64,000 nucleotides of DNA, taken from positions 1,453,001 to 1,517,000 of the forward strand of contig NZ_CP041186.1 of NCBI RefSeq assembly GCF_006517175.1. The letters are read 5' to 3'. The stretch's first letter is position 1. Every line of letters starts with the position of its first letter. The notes below the pieces were generated by a model. The model searched no databases. It was not told the origin of the DNA and saw only the letters and a list, made by a program, of their open reading frames with translations. The translations under genes were made by a program, and so were the position numbers. Shown here piece after piece: positions 48,754 through 58,882 of this stretch. Source of the stretch: Persicimonas caeni. GTDB taxonomy: Bacteria > Myxococcota_A > Bradymonadia > Bradymonadales > Bradymonadaceae.

Positions 48754-51700
48754 TCAACTGCCCTCGACGTGATGTGCGCGGGCGAGGCGGCGCATCTGGT
48801 CTGCGCGGTGCGGCCAGCCGGCTCTCTCGCAGGCGTCTGCAGCTCGGTTGGCGAGCCAGCCGATATCTTTGTCGGTGGCGTTGAGGTTGTCGACGAGCTT
48901 CGAGGCTCGCTGCCAAGCCGCGTCGAACGCGTCGGGGTCGCCCAAGCCGGCGGCGCTGGTGACCAACGCCACTTCGATGACGGGCAGCGCGAAGTGCATG
49001 TCGCGCTGCTCGAAGATCTGGCGCAACCCGAGCAGCTCGGCGTAGCTGTGGGCGAAGCGGCCGGTGGCGATGGCCACCAACACCAGGTTGAGCCGGTCCA
49101 GATGCTCGTTGCGCGCCCCGCGGGATCGCTCGATGCCCATCGCTCGCTCGTAATGCTCGCGCGCCTCGTCCCAGTTGCCCTCGAAGCGGGCAATCTCGCC
49201 CAGATGACGTGAGCACGACGAGATCGAGACCAGCGAACCGAGCCGCTCGGCGACCTCGAGCGCGTCGGCGAGCACCTGGCGGGCGCGCTCGTAGTTGTTC
49301 TCGGCGAACCACGAGTAGCCGACCTGACTCAAGATCTCGGCCACCCGCGGCTGGTCCTCGAGTTCGCGGGCGTAGGCCAGCGCCTCGTCGAAGAAGCTAC
49401 GGGCGACGGCCAATTTGCCACGCCGCATGTGGATAAAGCCCTTGGCGAAGCAGACGAACAACAGCCCGATGGCGTCGTCGACGCGGGCCAACTCCTCGCC
49501 CGCCCGCTCCAACACGGCGAGCGCCGTGTCGTACTCGGCGCGGTCGCGCAGCACCCTGGCCTTGACGACCAGCGCGTGCCCCAGGTCGACATGCCAGCCG
49601 TGGCGCTCGGCGATCTCGGCGGCGCGCTCGGCGTATGCGAATGCTTTGGTCGAGTCTCCCATGGGGATTTCAATCTGAGCGCGCACCCACATACTCTCGA
49701 CCCGACACCGATCCTCGTCGCCGAGCCCCAGCCGATCGGCCAACTCCTCGCGCTTTTCGAGCAACATCAAGGAGGCGCGGTAGTCACCGCGGTCGTTGCC
49801 GTAGTGAATCGCGTCTTTGAGCGGGTCGAGCGCCTCGTGGAGCCGTCCGGCGCCGATGAGATGCAACGCGCGACGCCGCGCGGTCTCCAGCGGGCTGTTC
49901 GGGTGCAGCGCCTCGATAGCCCGCACACACGCCAAGTGGTACTCCTCGGCGCGCCCGACGCGCTGTGCGGCTTCGCGCAGGCTCTCGGCGAGCATGCTGT
50001 GGACGAACGACGCCCCCGAGCGCTCCCGGCGGACCAAGCCCTGTTCGACCATGCGGCGCGCCAGCTCTTCGGAGGCCTCGACGCCTTGCTGACGACACAC
50101 CTCACGCCATTCGGCCTCGTCGACGTATCGGCCGAGCATGGCCGCGAGCTCGAGGGCCACGCGCAGGTCGTGTCGGCGCTCGGGCTCGAAGTCATCCAAC
50201 AACTTCTCGACGCGCTGAATCCACAAGTCGTGGATATCGCGCGGCAGGGTGCTCGCAGCGCCCTGGCGAAGCGAAAACCCGTCGCGGCCGACCTCCAAGA
50301 TGCCCCGGCTCACCCAGTCGCCGATGAGCTGGACCGCAAAGAGAGGATTGCCGGCCGTGCGCTCTTTGACCTGCCGGCTGAGGGCGGCGTCGAGCCGAAG
50401 AGTGCGTCGAATCAACTCGGCGTGGTCGTCTTCGGCGAGGGGGTCGACGCGGACCACCTGGGCGCGCTCGTGCGCCTCGAGCCGGGTGATGTGTGCGGCG
50501 ACCTCCTCACGCGCGTCGAGCATATCGTCGCGCGAGGTCAGCAACACCAGGACGGGCAGCGGCGTGTCGACGTCCAACAGGTGCGTCACCCAACTGAGCG
50601 TCTCGTCGCCCCAGGGGACATCGTCGGCCCACAAAATGACGGGTCGCTCCGAGGCGAGCACTTCCAGGAAGCGGGTCAGCCAGACGTGTCGCTCGCCGGG
50701 GCTCGTGAAAAGAAAGCGGGGCCCCTCTTCGCGGCTGCGCGCTTTGGATGACGGGCGCATCAGCTCGGTGAGTCCGCGCGCCTGATTCTCGAGCTCTTGC
50801 GCGTCGAGCGAGCTTCGTGAGTTGCCCCGCCGGCGCAGCACCGAGTAGACGCGCTCGTAGGTCTCGCTGCGACCGAGCGACCAGGCGGCGAAGAAGTTCT
50901 CGAGCATGCGCGGGATGCCCTCCAAGGGCCCGCCCTGGCGGCTGTGAGTCGCCTTGAGGACGGTGGCCACGCCCAGCTCGTGGGCGCGGCGCGACAACCA
51001 CTCGGCCAACCGGCTCTTGCCGGTGCCCAGGCCGCCGCGAAGGCTGACCACGCGCAGCTTCGCGTCGTCGAATACCTCGCCGAGCGCACGCCAGATGGTG
51101 TCGCGCGGCGCGTCGCGGTCGACAAAGGGGATCGTTCGCAGCCCGAAGAGCCCCAGCCCCACGCCGACGAGTTGGTCCGACTGGGCTTCGTCGACGCCCG
51201 GCCGCCAACTGTCGGGGAACGGCGGGGGCGGGTCGAAGTCGACGGGCGCGAGCTCGATGGTCTCCGAGCCCACCTCACGCGGCACTTGTAGGCCTGAAGC
51301 CTCGGTCTGCGGGAGCGTCACCAGAGTGCGCGTGACGAAGGTCTCGGTCTGCAGGCTGCTGAGATCTTCCTGCTCAGCGAACGAAGAGGGGTCGTCGAAT
51401 GAAGACGGGTCGAGCAGCGTCGGAGCCTGGTCGAGGTCGACGTCGCCAAGGGAGTTGGCCTGCGTGGGCGTGAGCGTCTCGGCGCCCACGTCGATGTCGT
51501 CGGGCAGCGGGGCCATGCCCACGCCGGTCGTCTCCTCGGGCACCGGCAACATGCCCAACGCACAGGCGGCGTCGGCCGCGCGTCCGAAGCGCTGGTGGGG
51601 CTTCTTGGCGACCAGCTTTCGAATGAAGCCGTCGAGCTCGTCGGGGACCACGAAGCGCGGCTCGAGCTCGGGGAACGGCATGTTCAGGTGCATGTTGGCC

Positions 51701-52410
51701 AAGCGGATGAAGTTGCTCTCCTCGTAGGGAGGGCGCCCGCAGACAAGCTCGTAGACGAGGCATCCCAGAGCATAGAGGTCGGTCCACGGGCCGAAATCTC
51801 GCCACTCCCCGGTGAGCTGCTCGGGGGGCATGTAGTACGGCGTGCCGGCCGAGGCTCCGTCATAGCTCTGGGTGTCGGTGTTCAGGCCGGTGTCGGCGGC
51901 GTGGGCGATGCCGAAGTCGCTGAGCTTGAAACGCAACTGGGCGCCGTCGATCTGACACAAGATATTCTCGGGCTTGATGTCGCGATGGATCACGTCGCGG
52001 GCGTGGGCGTAGGCCAACGCGTCGAGGATATCGAGGATGAAGAGGCGAAGAGACGGCCAATCGCGGATCAATGGACGCTCGCGCAGCGTGCCGCCGCGGG
52101 CGAACTCCATGGCCAGATAGGGGCTGTGGGCGGTCAGCTGCGGGTCGGCCTGGGCGGCCAACTCGCTGACGCGACCGTAGTCGAAGACGGTCACGATGCC
52201 GGGATGATCGAGGGCGGCCACCGCCTGGACCTCGCGCTCGAAGCGCTCGACGTATGCAGGATCGGTGGCCTTAGCGCCGGTGATGACCTTGACGGCGACC
52301 GGGACTTGCTGGCCTCGGTGGATCCCCCGCCACACCTGAGCCATCCCGCCGCGACCGATCGTCTCGATGAGGTCGAAGGGGCCACAGCTTACGGCAGAAT
52401 TAGAACGCAT
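48754..52410 (-). CDS. Ser/Thr protein kinase fused to an AAA ATPase and TPR repeats
   Basis: 1218 residues. Kinase domain 1-285: GRGGMAQVWRG loop, Lys41, HRDIKPEN (Asp144) and DFGIA (Asp165), PPEQLTG activation segment. A 150-residue acidic linker leads to an AAA_16-type ATPase near 450-700 (RGGLGTGKSRLAEWL Walker A; RPVILWADDVPWGDETLSW Walker B). The last 400 residues are helical TPR-like repeats. Kinase-ATPase-TPR proteins are abundant in myxobacteria-like bacteria and act as signalling hubs; the partner is unknown. No membrane helix. It is divergent from nothing close. Confidence 0.92.
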   Translation of the reverse strand: MRSNSAVSCGPFDLIETIGRGGMAQVWRGIHRGQQVPVAVKVITGAKATDPAYVERFEREVQAVAALDHPGIVTVFDYGRVSELAAQADPQLTAHSPYLAMEFARGGTLRERPLIRDWPSLRLFILDILDALAYAHARDVIHRDIKPENILCQIDGAQLRFKLSDFGIAHAADTGLNTDTQSYDGASAGTPYYMPPEQLTGEWRDFGPWTDLYALGCLVYELVCGRPPYEESNFIRLANMHLNMPFPELEPRFVVPDELDGFIRKLVAKKPHQRFGRAADAACALGMLPVPEETTGVGMAPLPDDIDVGAETLTPTQANSLGDVDLDQAPTLLDPSSFDDPSSFAEQEDLSSLQTETFVTRTLVTLPQTEASGLQVPREVGSETIELAPVDFDPPPPFPDSWRPGVDEAQSDQLVGVGLGLFGLRTIPFVDRDAPRDTIWRALGEVFDDAKLRVVSLRGGLGTGKSRLAEWLSRRAHELGVATVLKATHSRQGGPLEGIPRMLENFFAAWSLGRSETYERVYSVLRRRGNSRSSLDAQELENQARGLTELMRPSSKARSREEGPRFLFTSPGERHVWLTRFLEVLASERPVILWADDVPWGDETLSWVTHLLDVDTPLPVLVLLTSRDDMLDAREEVAAHITRLEAHERAQVVRVDPLAEDDHAELIRRTLRLDAALSRQVKERTAGNPLFAVQLIGDWVSRGILEVGRDGFSLRQGAASTLPRDIHDLWIQRVEKLLDDFEPERRHDLRVALELAAMLGRYVDEAEWREVCRQQGVEASEELARRMVEQGLVRRERSGASFVHSMLAESLREAAQRVGRAEEYHLACVRAIEALHPNSPLETARRRALHLIGAGRLHEALDPLKDAIHYGNDRGDYRASLMLLEKREELADRLGLGDEDRCRVESMWVRAQIEIPMGDSTKAFAYAERAAEIAERHGWHVDLGHALVVKARVLRDRAEYDTALAVLERAGEELARVDDAIGLLFVCFAKGFIHMRRGKLAVARSFFDEALAYARELEDQPRVAEILSQVGYSWFAENNYERARQVLADALEVAERLGSLVSISSCSRHLGEIARFEGNWDEAREHYERAMGIERSRGARNEHLDRLNLVLVAIATGRFAHSYAELLGLRQIFEQRDMHFALPVIEVALVTSAAGLGDPDAFDAAWQRASKLVDNLNATDKDIGWLANRAADACERAGWPHRADQMRRLARAHHVEGS

Positions 52411-52517
52411 GAACTCGGGCTCGAGGAAAAAGCTTTCGCGCCCTCTGTATTTACACGTTTTTCGCCGCTACATAAACCCTGTAGCCCCCGCAAAACCATC
52501 ACCTTACGAGCCGGCGC

Positions 52518-53186
52518 TCAACGCTCACCTTGACAGTACTTCGATGACCCGTTGTTCGACTCGACGCAACTCCAGCCGAAGGGACACTCGTTTTCGGTGG
52601 TGCAATCCGCCGAGCAGAAGCCGGTCACGTCATCTTGGCTGTAGACCATGCAGCGGCCGTACAAGCAGGCGTCTGCGCCGTCGCAAGAATCGCCGAAGTC
52701 ATTCTGGGCGCACTGGCCTTCGATGGCCTCGCCTGTGCGGCGGCAGTAGTTGCTGTTGCACTCCTCGTCGATGGCGCAGGTCGAGCCGATCTCGCCGTCG
52801 TTTCCGTTCGAGTTGTTGTTGCCGCCTCCGCCACCATCACCGCAGGCGTTGATCGCGGCGCAGCTCGAGGCAGTCGACATGCAGTTGAGCTCCGATTGGC
52901 TCAGTTGGGAGCATGCAGCTTCACAATCCGACTGCGTGCCGATCTGCGAGCAGACGCCGACGGCGTTGCTGCAGGCTTGTGAGCAAGTAGCGTCGGACGA
53001 GCTGTTGTTGGTGTTGTCGTTATTCGTGTTGTCGTTGTTCGAGTCGGTGCTCGCCCCATCCGAGCCACCATCGTCGGTGTCGCCGCATCCGACGGCGCCG
53101 AGCCCGGCGAAAACGGCGAGCAAGAGGGTCAAGAGGAAGATGCGTACAGCGGGCTTCGAGGGGGTCAATTGTTTCAGATTTGCCAT
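52518..53186 (-). CDS. Cysteine-rich lipoprotein
   Basis: 222 residues. The signal ends AGLGAVGCGDT, a lipobox, followed by an Asn/Asp/Ser-rich linker. Eighteen or so cysteines fall in two groups: a helical CSQACSNAVGVC...CEAACSQLS segment and a later group including CAIDEECNSNYCRRTGE, CDGADACLYGRC and CSADCTTENECPFGWSC, typical of disulfide-rich domains in bradymonad and myxobacterial surface lipoproteins. Function unknown. It stands between the kinase and the STAND ATPase genes. Confidence 0.82.
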   Translation of the reverse strand: MANLKQLTPSKPAVRIFLLTLLLAVFAGLGAVGCGDTDDGGSDGASTDSNNDNTNNDNTNNSSSDATCSQACSNAVGVCSQIGTQSDCEAACSQLSQSELNCMSTASSCAAINACGDGGGGGNNNSNGNDGEIGSTCAIDEECNSNYCRRTGEAIEGQCAQNDFGDSCDGADACLYGRCMVYSQDDVTGFCSADCTTENECPFGWSCVESNNGSSKYCQGER

Positions 53187-53378
53187 GGTGATACCTTTTT
53201 GCGTTGTCGCCTTTGAAAAACGGTTCGTAGCGGCCCTACCGTGTCTTTTGGCATGGCGGGCGCCGGTATTTGCGTCGTTAAAGAGACAACTAACTAAGGC
53301 TTGCTCCCTTTGACACTTAATCCGAATTAATTCGAATTAGGCCCGCTTAACCGGCGGGCTTTCGCGCTCATCCAGCAG

Positions 53379-56252
53379 ATGGAAAAACCAATCTCAAAGC
53401 ATCAATCCAAGTGCGCCCCAGAGGCCCTCATTGGGCGCACAGAGGACCTGTGGAAGCTCGAACAACTCATCGACGCCCATCGACTTGTCAGTGTGCTCGG
53501 ACCGCCGGGCGTGGGGAAATCTCGGTTGGTCGCGTCATTTGTGGAGAGCAGGTCGTCGGAGCCCCTGGAGACGGTCCACACGGATCTTGCCGGAGCGTCG
53601 AGCCTGGTCGACATGTGCGCCGAGATTGCGCGGCAGTTGCGTCTCGAGCAGCGCCCCGGCGAGCAGTTCGAGTCGACGCGCGACCAGCTCGGCCGAGCGC
53701 TGGCGGCCTTCGACGAGTTGCTGTTGGTGATCGACAACGCAGACCGGCTCGTCGAGCCGCTCGCTGCCGTGCTGCAACACTGGACGAGGCAGGCGCCCGA
53801 CCTCAACATCGTAGTGACCTCGCGCCAGCCGCTGAGGATCGACGCCGAAGCGAGGCTGGAGTTGGCGCCGCTGCAGCCGCCTTCGCCGGACGCACCGGCA
53901 GCGGAGATAGCGAATAACGCGGCAGTTAGACTCTTCGCCGAGCGAGCCCGGCGCGTGTGCGGCTCGCTGGACCTCGACGAGGAAAACCTCGCCGTGATCG
54001 GCGAGCTGGTTCGCCGCCTCGACGGGCTGCCTCTGGCCATCGAGTTGGTGGCGCGGTGGAAGAGTCTGTTGTCGATCGAAGAGATTGTCGAGCGGTTGCG
54101 ATTATCGCCCCAAGATCTCGCGCTCGCCGATTCGCGACAGACACGCTTTTCGACGCTGGAGGCGGCCATTGCCTGGTCGTGGGAATTGCTCGACGACGCC
54201 GAGCAAGCCGGGCTGGCGCAGTGCGCGGTATTCGCAGGCCCCTTCGATGTATCCATGGCCGAAGCCGTCCTCGATGTGGGCGAGAGCTCGGTGCTCGGCG
54301 TGCTCCTAGGCCTTCGGGAGCAAAGCCTTTTGGGGGTCGAGGGGTCCGGCGCCCCGCGGATGCGCCTTTTGACCAGCGTGCGTCGCTTCGCCCGCCGGCG
54401 TCTCGACGACATGGGCGGCGTCGAATCGCTGTGGGGCCGTTTGGTGGCCTACCTGGGACAAGAGAGTCGGCGTTGCCTTGTCGAGGCCGAACGCATGGGC
54501 CGTATCGGCGCGCTCGAGCGGCTGCAAGCTCTGCACTTGCAGCTTCGCGCCGTCGTCGAACGCTACGAGCGAACTCCCGACCTGGAGCAGAAGGAGGAGT
54601 TTCCGGCGTTTGTCGACTGCGCGTTGGCGCTGGCGTATATCGCCAGTCATATCGGCCAGATCGCCGGGCTTCGCGAGCTGCTCGAGCCGCTCGCTGCCAG
54701 TGCCGCCGCGGCCGGGTTGCCTACGCGCCACGTGCTGCTGCTCAACGCAATTGCCGTTGTCGATACGCTGGCCGGACGTCAACCCGACCTGGTCGAACGA
54801 CTGGAGGATATTGCGCCGTTGGCAGCCGAGAGCGACCGGGACGGCGACTGGCTCTGGATCGAGCTTCGCCTCGCCTCCGAGTTGATCTGGACGGGGCGTC
54901 TCGACGAGGCGCGCCGCCACCTCGATGCGGTCGCCCCACGTTTCGCCCAGACGACCTGGTGCGAGAGTTGGTATTGGTATTTCCACGCTCAATGGTTGGC
55001 AGCGACGGGGGAGAACTCCGAGTCGATTGACGCATACGAACGTGCGCTCGAAGCGGCCGGGCGGACAGGGAACGAAGGCGTCGAGGTCCACGTCCTGTCG
55101 GGGTTGGCTATCGCACATATCAAGGACGGCTCGTCGGTGACCGCGCGGCAGCGCGTCTTGGAGCGGCTCGACAGCGGGTCCGCTTGGCTGGGGTCATATG
55201 GCGAAGCACATCTCTTGCAGACATTGGCCGTGAGCGCGTTCCTGGACGAATGCTACGACAAGGCGATCGAGCTGGGAGAAGCGTGCGTAACTCAATTTCG
55301 GCGCAGCGGCGCCCCGGCAGACTTGGCGCTCGGGCTCGCCAACCTGGCGTGGTACCACTTTGTGGTCGACCACCGAGACCAAGCGGCCCACTTCGCTCGT
55401 CAGGCAGAGAACCTGGTCGAGGCGGCTGACGCGGTCAGTGAATTCGTGGCGAGCGCGGCGCTCGTGTCGGCCTGCTCGCTTCGCTGGAAAATGGGAGACG
55501 AGGAGACAGCCGTCGCCGTCATCGAGCGCTCCGGGCGTGTTTCTCCGAGCGCCACGGCATCTGCCCACTGGAATACCGTCGTCAGCTTCTACGCAGGCCT
55601 GCTCGCCGCGCTCGGACGACTCGAGCGTGCCGAGGAGGTGCTCGAGGAACTCGAAAGTGCCGGCGGTGAGCTCGTCGAGCCGCTCTTGATCGAATTGGCG
55701 CGGGCGCAGCTCGATATTGGACATTGGCGTCGAGCCGGTGACGGGGAGCGGACGAGCGACCGGTTCGAAAACCTCTTCGCCAACCTCTCCAACAAGATCG
55801 ATCACTGGGCCGAGCGGATCGCCACGACCGACTTTCCGTCGTGGACCCTCGAAGATCTGGTCGAGTTGACCATCGCCCAGATGCCCCAGCCCGAGGCGAC
55901 CTTCGCCAATCTGCAATACGCGGCCGGCACACAGCCGGCGCTGCTGCTCGCCACACAGCATAAGGCGTTTCGGGCGCCCGAGGCGACGTGGGGCGATTTG
56001 AGTCGAAGTGAGATTCGCTGGCAACTGCTCGACCTACTGGCCCAGCGTCGCCTCGACGCTCCTGGCGAAGTTGTGCATATCGACGAGATCGCCGAGCGAC
56101 TGTGGCCCGACGAGGTCCTGACCCCCTCGTCGCTCAAAAACCGGCTGTACGTCAACCTCTCGAAGCTTCGCGAGGCCAACCTCGACGGCCTGCTGCTGCG
56201 CGGCGAGGACGGCTATTTGCTCGATCCGGATGTGCGAGTGCTCCGTCAGTGA
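53379..56252 (+). CDS. STAND-type ATPase regulator with C-terminal winged helix
   Basis: 957 residues. An NB-ARC/STAND ATPase is at the N-terminus: VLGPPGVGKSRL (Walker A, 41-48), FDELLLVIDNAD (Walker B), NIVVTSRQPL (sensor) and LDGLPLAIELVA (GLPL motif). A long helical TPR-like region (350-850) follows. The last 75 residues (IDEIAERLWPDEVLTPSSLK and a final GEDGYLLDPDVRV hairpin) form an OmpR/BTAD-type winged helix. In AfsR-like regulators the DNA-binding domain comes first, so this order is reversed. The ligand and target genes are unknown. The start ATG at 53379 has a poor ribosome binding site. Confidence 0.88.
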   Translation: MEKPISKHQSKCAPEALIGRTEDLWKLEQLIDAHRLVSVLGPPGVGKSRLVASFVESRSSEPLETVHTDLAGASSLVDMCAEIARQLRLEQRPGEQFESTRDQLGRALAAFDELLLVIDNADRLVEPLAAVLQHWTRQAPDLNIVVTSRQPLRIDAEARLELAPLQPPSPDAPAAEIANNAAVRLFAERARRVCGSLDLDEENLAVIGELVRRLDGLPLAIELVARWKSLLSIEEIVERLRLSPQDLALADSRQTRFSTLEAAIAWSWELLDDAEQAGLAQCAVFAGPFDVSMAEAVLDVGESSVLGVLLGLREQSLLGVEGSGAPRMRLLTSVRRFARRRLDDMGGVESLWGRLVAYLGQESRRCLVEAERMGRIGALERLQALHLQLRAVVERYERTPDLEQKEEFPAFVDCALALAYIASHIGQIAGLRELLEPLAASAAAAGLPTRHVLLLNAIAVVDTLAGRQPDLVERLEDIAPLAAESDRDGDWLWIELRLASELIWTGRLDEARRHLDAVAPRFAQTTWCESWYWYFHAQWLAATGENSESIDAYERALEAAGRTGNEGVEVHVLSGLAIAHIKDGSSVTARQRVLERLDSGSAWLGSYGEAHLLQTLAVSAFLDECYDKAIELGEACVTQFRRSGAPADLALGLANLAWYHFVVDHRDQAAHFARQAENLVEAADAVSEFVASAALVSACSLRWKMGDEETAVAVIERSGRVSPSATASAHWNTVVSFYAGLLAALGRLERAEEVLEELESAGGELVEPLLIELARAQLDIGHWRRAGDGERTSDRFENLFANLSNKIDHWAERIATTDFPSWTLEDLVELTIAQMPQPEATFANLQYAAGTQPALLLATQHKAFRAPEATWGDLSRSEIRWQLLDLLAQRRLDAPGEVVHIDEIAERLWPDEVLTPSSLKNRLYVNLSKLREANLDGLLLRGEDGYLLDPDVRVLRQ

Positions 56253-56283
56253 CCTGTCTTCGTGTCTCAACTGACTCGCGCTC

Positions 56284-57309
56284 TCACTGATCGGCTTCGG
56301 CGAGAATCTCGACGCTTATGGTCTTTTCGAGGACCGTCTCCGTTTGCGGGTCCCGGAGCGACACGTCGAACTCGCAGCTTCCCGCCTCGTCGGCGACGAC
56401 GAGCACGATATTAGTCGAAGACTCGTAGCGCTCGGTGATTTCCTCGCCGACTTCGTTGCCCAGCGTGCAGATCTCGGGGGTCTTCGGCTCGATGACCATC
56501 GGCACGCCGTAGCCACAAATCGGGGTCCCCTCGACGGAGGGGTGGATGCCGAGGCCGTCGACCGAGCCCACCCGGAACGGCTCGCCGTCTTCGACGGTGC
56601 CGAGGACGAGCGACCCGGTGGTCACCCCGTCGGCCTCGGCCATAGCGCGCACGCCCACCGTCAACTCGCTGCCGTTGACCGTCGAGCGCAACGTGGAGGT
56701 CGCGCCGGCGTCCTTGCTGCGCACCACCAATTCCCGGGTGGTCGAGCGCTCGGCGTCGACCTCCACCGCGTCGCCCTGCGCCTCGACGAGCGTCACCCGC
56801 TCGCCGGCCAGGCGCTTGTCTTGCGGGCCGAAGACTTTGACAGGCAACTCGTAGGTGCGATTCGGAAGGTAGTAGGCCATCGGCTCGCCGGTGCACTCGT
56901 GGGAGAGTTCATGGCGCGCCGGCTCGCGCACGTCGATGGTGAGGGTGTCGCCGATGGGAGCGCCGCCGAAGTCCTCAGCCTCGACCTCGAGCTCGGCTTG
57001 GCCTACGCCCGTGCCGCGCACGGTGATGTCGCTGTCGTCGATGGCGAGCACTTCGACCACCGAAGGGTCGGTCGAGGTGGCGGTGACGACCGAGACGCCG
57101 AAGTCGTTGTCGGGATCGGTCGCATCCAGCACCAACTCGCCGCCCAAGACGAGCCTGGGAGTGCTGAACGCGGTGCCCGTCTCGTGCTCGAAGTTGATGT
57201 CGCCGTTCTCCCCTTCGTAGGCCCCCGGCCCTTCGCAGCCGCTGGCGGCGGCGAGGGCGAGACATCCGGCGACGGCGAGCGAGGTGGCGTGCTTCATCGA
57301 GCGATTCAT
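56284..57309 (-). CDS. Lipoprotein of unknown function, beta-rich
   Basis: 341 residues; MKHATSLAVAGCL at residue 5 offers an alternative start. The signal ends LAAASGCEGP, a lipobox. The mature part is beta-rich: a first Ig/cadherin-like segment with DPDNDFGVSVVTATSTDPSV, a second segment, and a last one ending in VLVVADEAGSCEFDVS. I do not recognise a family; bacterial Ig-like (BIG2) domains are the closest in feel. It converges with the STAND ATPase gene. Confidence 0.78.
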   Translation of the reverse strand: MNRSMKHATSLAVAGCLALAAASGCEGPGAYEGENGDINFEHETGTAFSTPRLVLGGELVLDATDPDNDFGVSVVTATSTDPSVVEVLAIDDSDITVRGTGVGQAELEVEAEDFGGAPIGDTLTIDVREPARHELSHECTGEPMAYYLPNRTYELPVKVFGPQDKRLAGERVTLVEAQGDAVEVDAERSTTRELVVRSKDAGATSTLRSTVNGSELTVGVRAMAEADGVTTGSLVLGTVEDGEPFRVGSVDGLGIHPSVEGTPICGYGVPMVIEPKTPEICTLGNEVGEEITERYESSTNIVLVVADEAGSCEFDVSLRDPQTETVLEKTISVEILAEADQ

Positions 57310-57517
57310 GGGTGCCTCCGATTCAGTTATCGATAGTCAAACGCATCCCGGCGCTGTGTCCGAGTGCGCTGGACCCGGATGCATCTGCAGACCCCATGCC
57401 AGCCTGTTCAGGTTGTCGAGGAAGGCGTTCGAAGTCGTCTGTTTGGAGGGCGCGTGCTCCGGAAGGCGGGTCGATTGGGAAGGGGCTTGCTCCAACTACA
57501 GCCTGCAGGTGAACAGA

Positions 57518-58726
57518 TCACCGACCAAAGTCGAGTTCGCCCAGCCAGTCGACCACGGGATTCATGAAGTCGAGCATGTCGCTGCCCACGGCGCTGCCGG
57601 CGAGCCAGCGGAAGTGGCCCAGGTGGCTGCCGGCGAACCAGCGTAGCTCCGGCTCGCCCCAGTGGCTCCACAGCGACAGGCTCTGGGCGGGGCGCACGAC
57701 CGCGTCGCCCGCGCCGGCGACGATGAGGACGCGCTCGGCCGGGATCTTCAGCTCGTAGCTCAGCGGGCAGTGGACCGCCCAGATGGCGCGCAGCATCTCG
57801 CGGTCGACGCCGGCGTCTTCGAACATCGCGCGCGCTTTGCGCTCTGTGCCGTGCCACCACAAGATGTCGGCGAACGAGGCGGGCGCGATGATCGGCGCGG
57901 CGAAGTCGTAGGTGTCGAAGAGGCTGATCATCAGCGAGGTGATATAGCCGCCAAGGCTGATGCCGAGCAGGCCCATGGGGCCATCGAAGCCCTCCTCTTT
58001 GAGCCAGCGGGTCAGCAGGCGCACGTCGCTGACGGCTTGACCGAACGCCTCGTTGGTGCGCCGCAGGTCGGGACTCGGAAAGAATTGGCCGGAGAAGATG
58101 GCGTCGGTCGGGGTCCGCTCGCCGTGAAACGGCAGCGTGACGACGACCACGTTGTAGCCCTCCTCGTAGAGGCGCTTGGCCGCGAAGACGCGCTCTTCGA
58201 GGCGCAGGTAGCCGCCACACCAGCAGTGCAGACACACCGCGGTGGGCCGACTGAGGTCGTGATGACGCCAGATTCTGGCGGTCACCTTCTCGTTGGACGA
58301 GTGGCACCCGAACTCGTCGCAGAACGTGTCGTCCCAGGTCTGATAGGTGCTGTCGAATTTGAGCTGGAAGCGCTCGCCGCCGTCGGGCAAGTCGTCGAGC
58401 TTGGTGAGCCGGAACCGGTTCGGGTCGGCCGGCTCGACGTAGTAGGCGTCGGGCTCGTCGAGCAGACTGTCGCCGCCGTAGAGCTCGCGCAGCCCGTCCA
58501 CACCGCCGGGCACGGCGGCGTCCCAGTCGAGCGACTCGCCGAACAAGAACGCCTTCTCCATCACGTCGAGGGCGAACTGGTCGACGAATTTGCTGTGCCA
58601 GGCGAATAGCCGACGCGACCAGCTTGGCTTGTAGTCGTCGTGGCCGTCGAATGCGGGCGCGTGGGAGCCGTAGTCGTCGTCGAGCAGGCGGTAGGGTTGG
58701 TGGGGTTCGGTAGTGTCGGTTGCCAT
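57518..58726 (-). CDS. Alpha/beta hydrolase family protein
   Basis: 402 residues. After an N-terminal extension of about 150 residues come VCLHCWCGGYLRLEERVFA (strand and oxyanion region), NVVVVTLPFHGERTP, the nucleophile elbow LLGISLGGYITS (Ser), VLIVAGAGDAVVRPAQS (acid) and SHLGHFRW (His). The LPFHGERTP phrase resembles Abhydrolase_18 / DUF2048-like proteins. No signal peptide. The substrate is unknown. The upstream gap to the thiolase gene holds a perfect 36-bp palindrome. Confidence 0.85.
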   Translation of the reverse strand: MATDTTEPHQPYRLLDDDYGSHAPAFDGHDDYKPSWSRRLFAWHSKFVDQFALDVMEKAFLFGESLDWDAAVPGGVDGLRELYGGDSLLDEPDAYYVEPADPNRFRLTKLDDLPDGGERFQLKFDSTYQTWDDTFCDEFGCHSSNEKVTARIWRHHDLSRPTAVCLHCWCGGYLRLEERVFAAKRLYEEGYNVVVVTLPFHGERTPTDAIFSGQFFPSPDLRRTNEAFGQAVSDVRLLTRWLKEEGFDGPMGLLGISLGGYITSLMISLFDTYDFAAPIIAPASFADILWWHGTERKARAMFEDAGVDREMLRAIWAVHCPLSYELKIPAERVLIVAGAGDAVVRPAQSLSLWSHWGEPELRWFAGSHLGHFRWLAGSAVGSDMLDFMNPVVDWLGELDFGR

Positions 58727-58832
58727 GGTGTGACCTCCTGCAACTTATAGTAAACACCACAAGCAGGGGCCGCCAATCGGTGGGAACCGCGAAGGACGCC
58801 GAGGCTCGAAGGCAGCGCATGGCGTGTTGTTC

Positions 58833-58868
58833 GGAGGCAGGGCTTCCAGCGCTGGAAGCCCTGCCTCC
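58833..58868. repeat. Perfect 36-bp palindrome
   Basis: GGAGGCAGGGCTTCCAGC joined directly to its exact complement, 18 + 18 bases. It lies 14 bases beyond the thiolase stop. No T-run follows in either direction. The CAGCGCTTGAAGCGCTGCCTCC phrase at the window's right end (63970-64000) looks like a relative, so this is probably a dispersed element. Confidence 0.85.
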
Positions 58869-58882
58869 TAAGGCTATCGCGG

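Noticed and set aside
46842-49193. Minus-strand frame of 783 codons over the hydrolase and flavoprotein genes
   Set aside because: It opposes or is out of frame with three recognised genes; arginine/alanine-rich shadow sequence.
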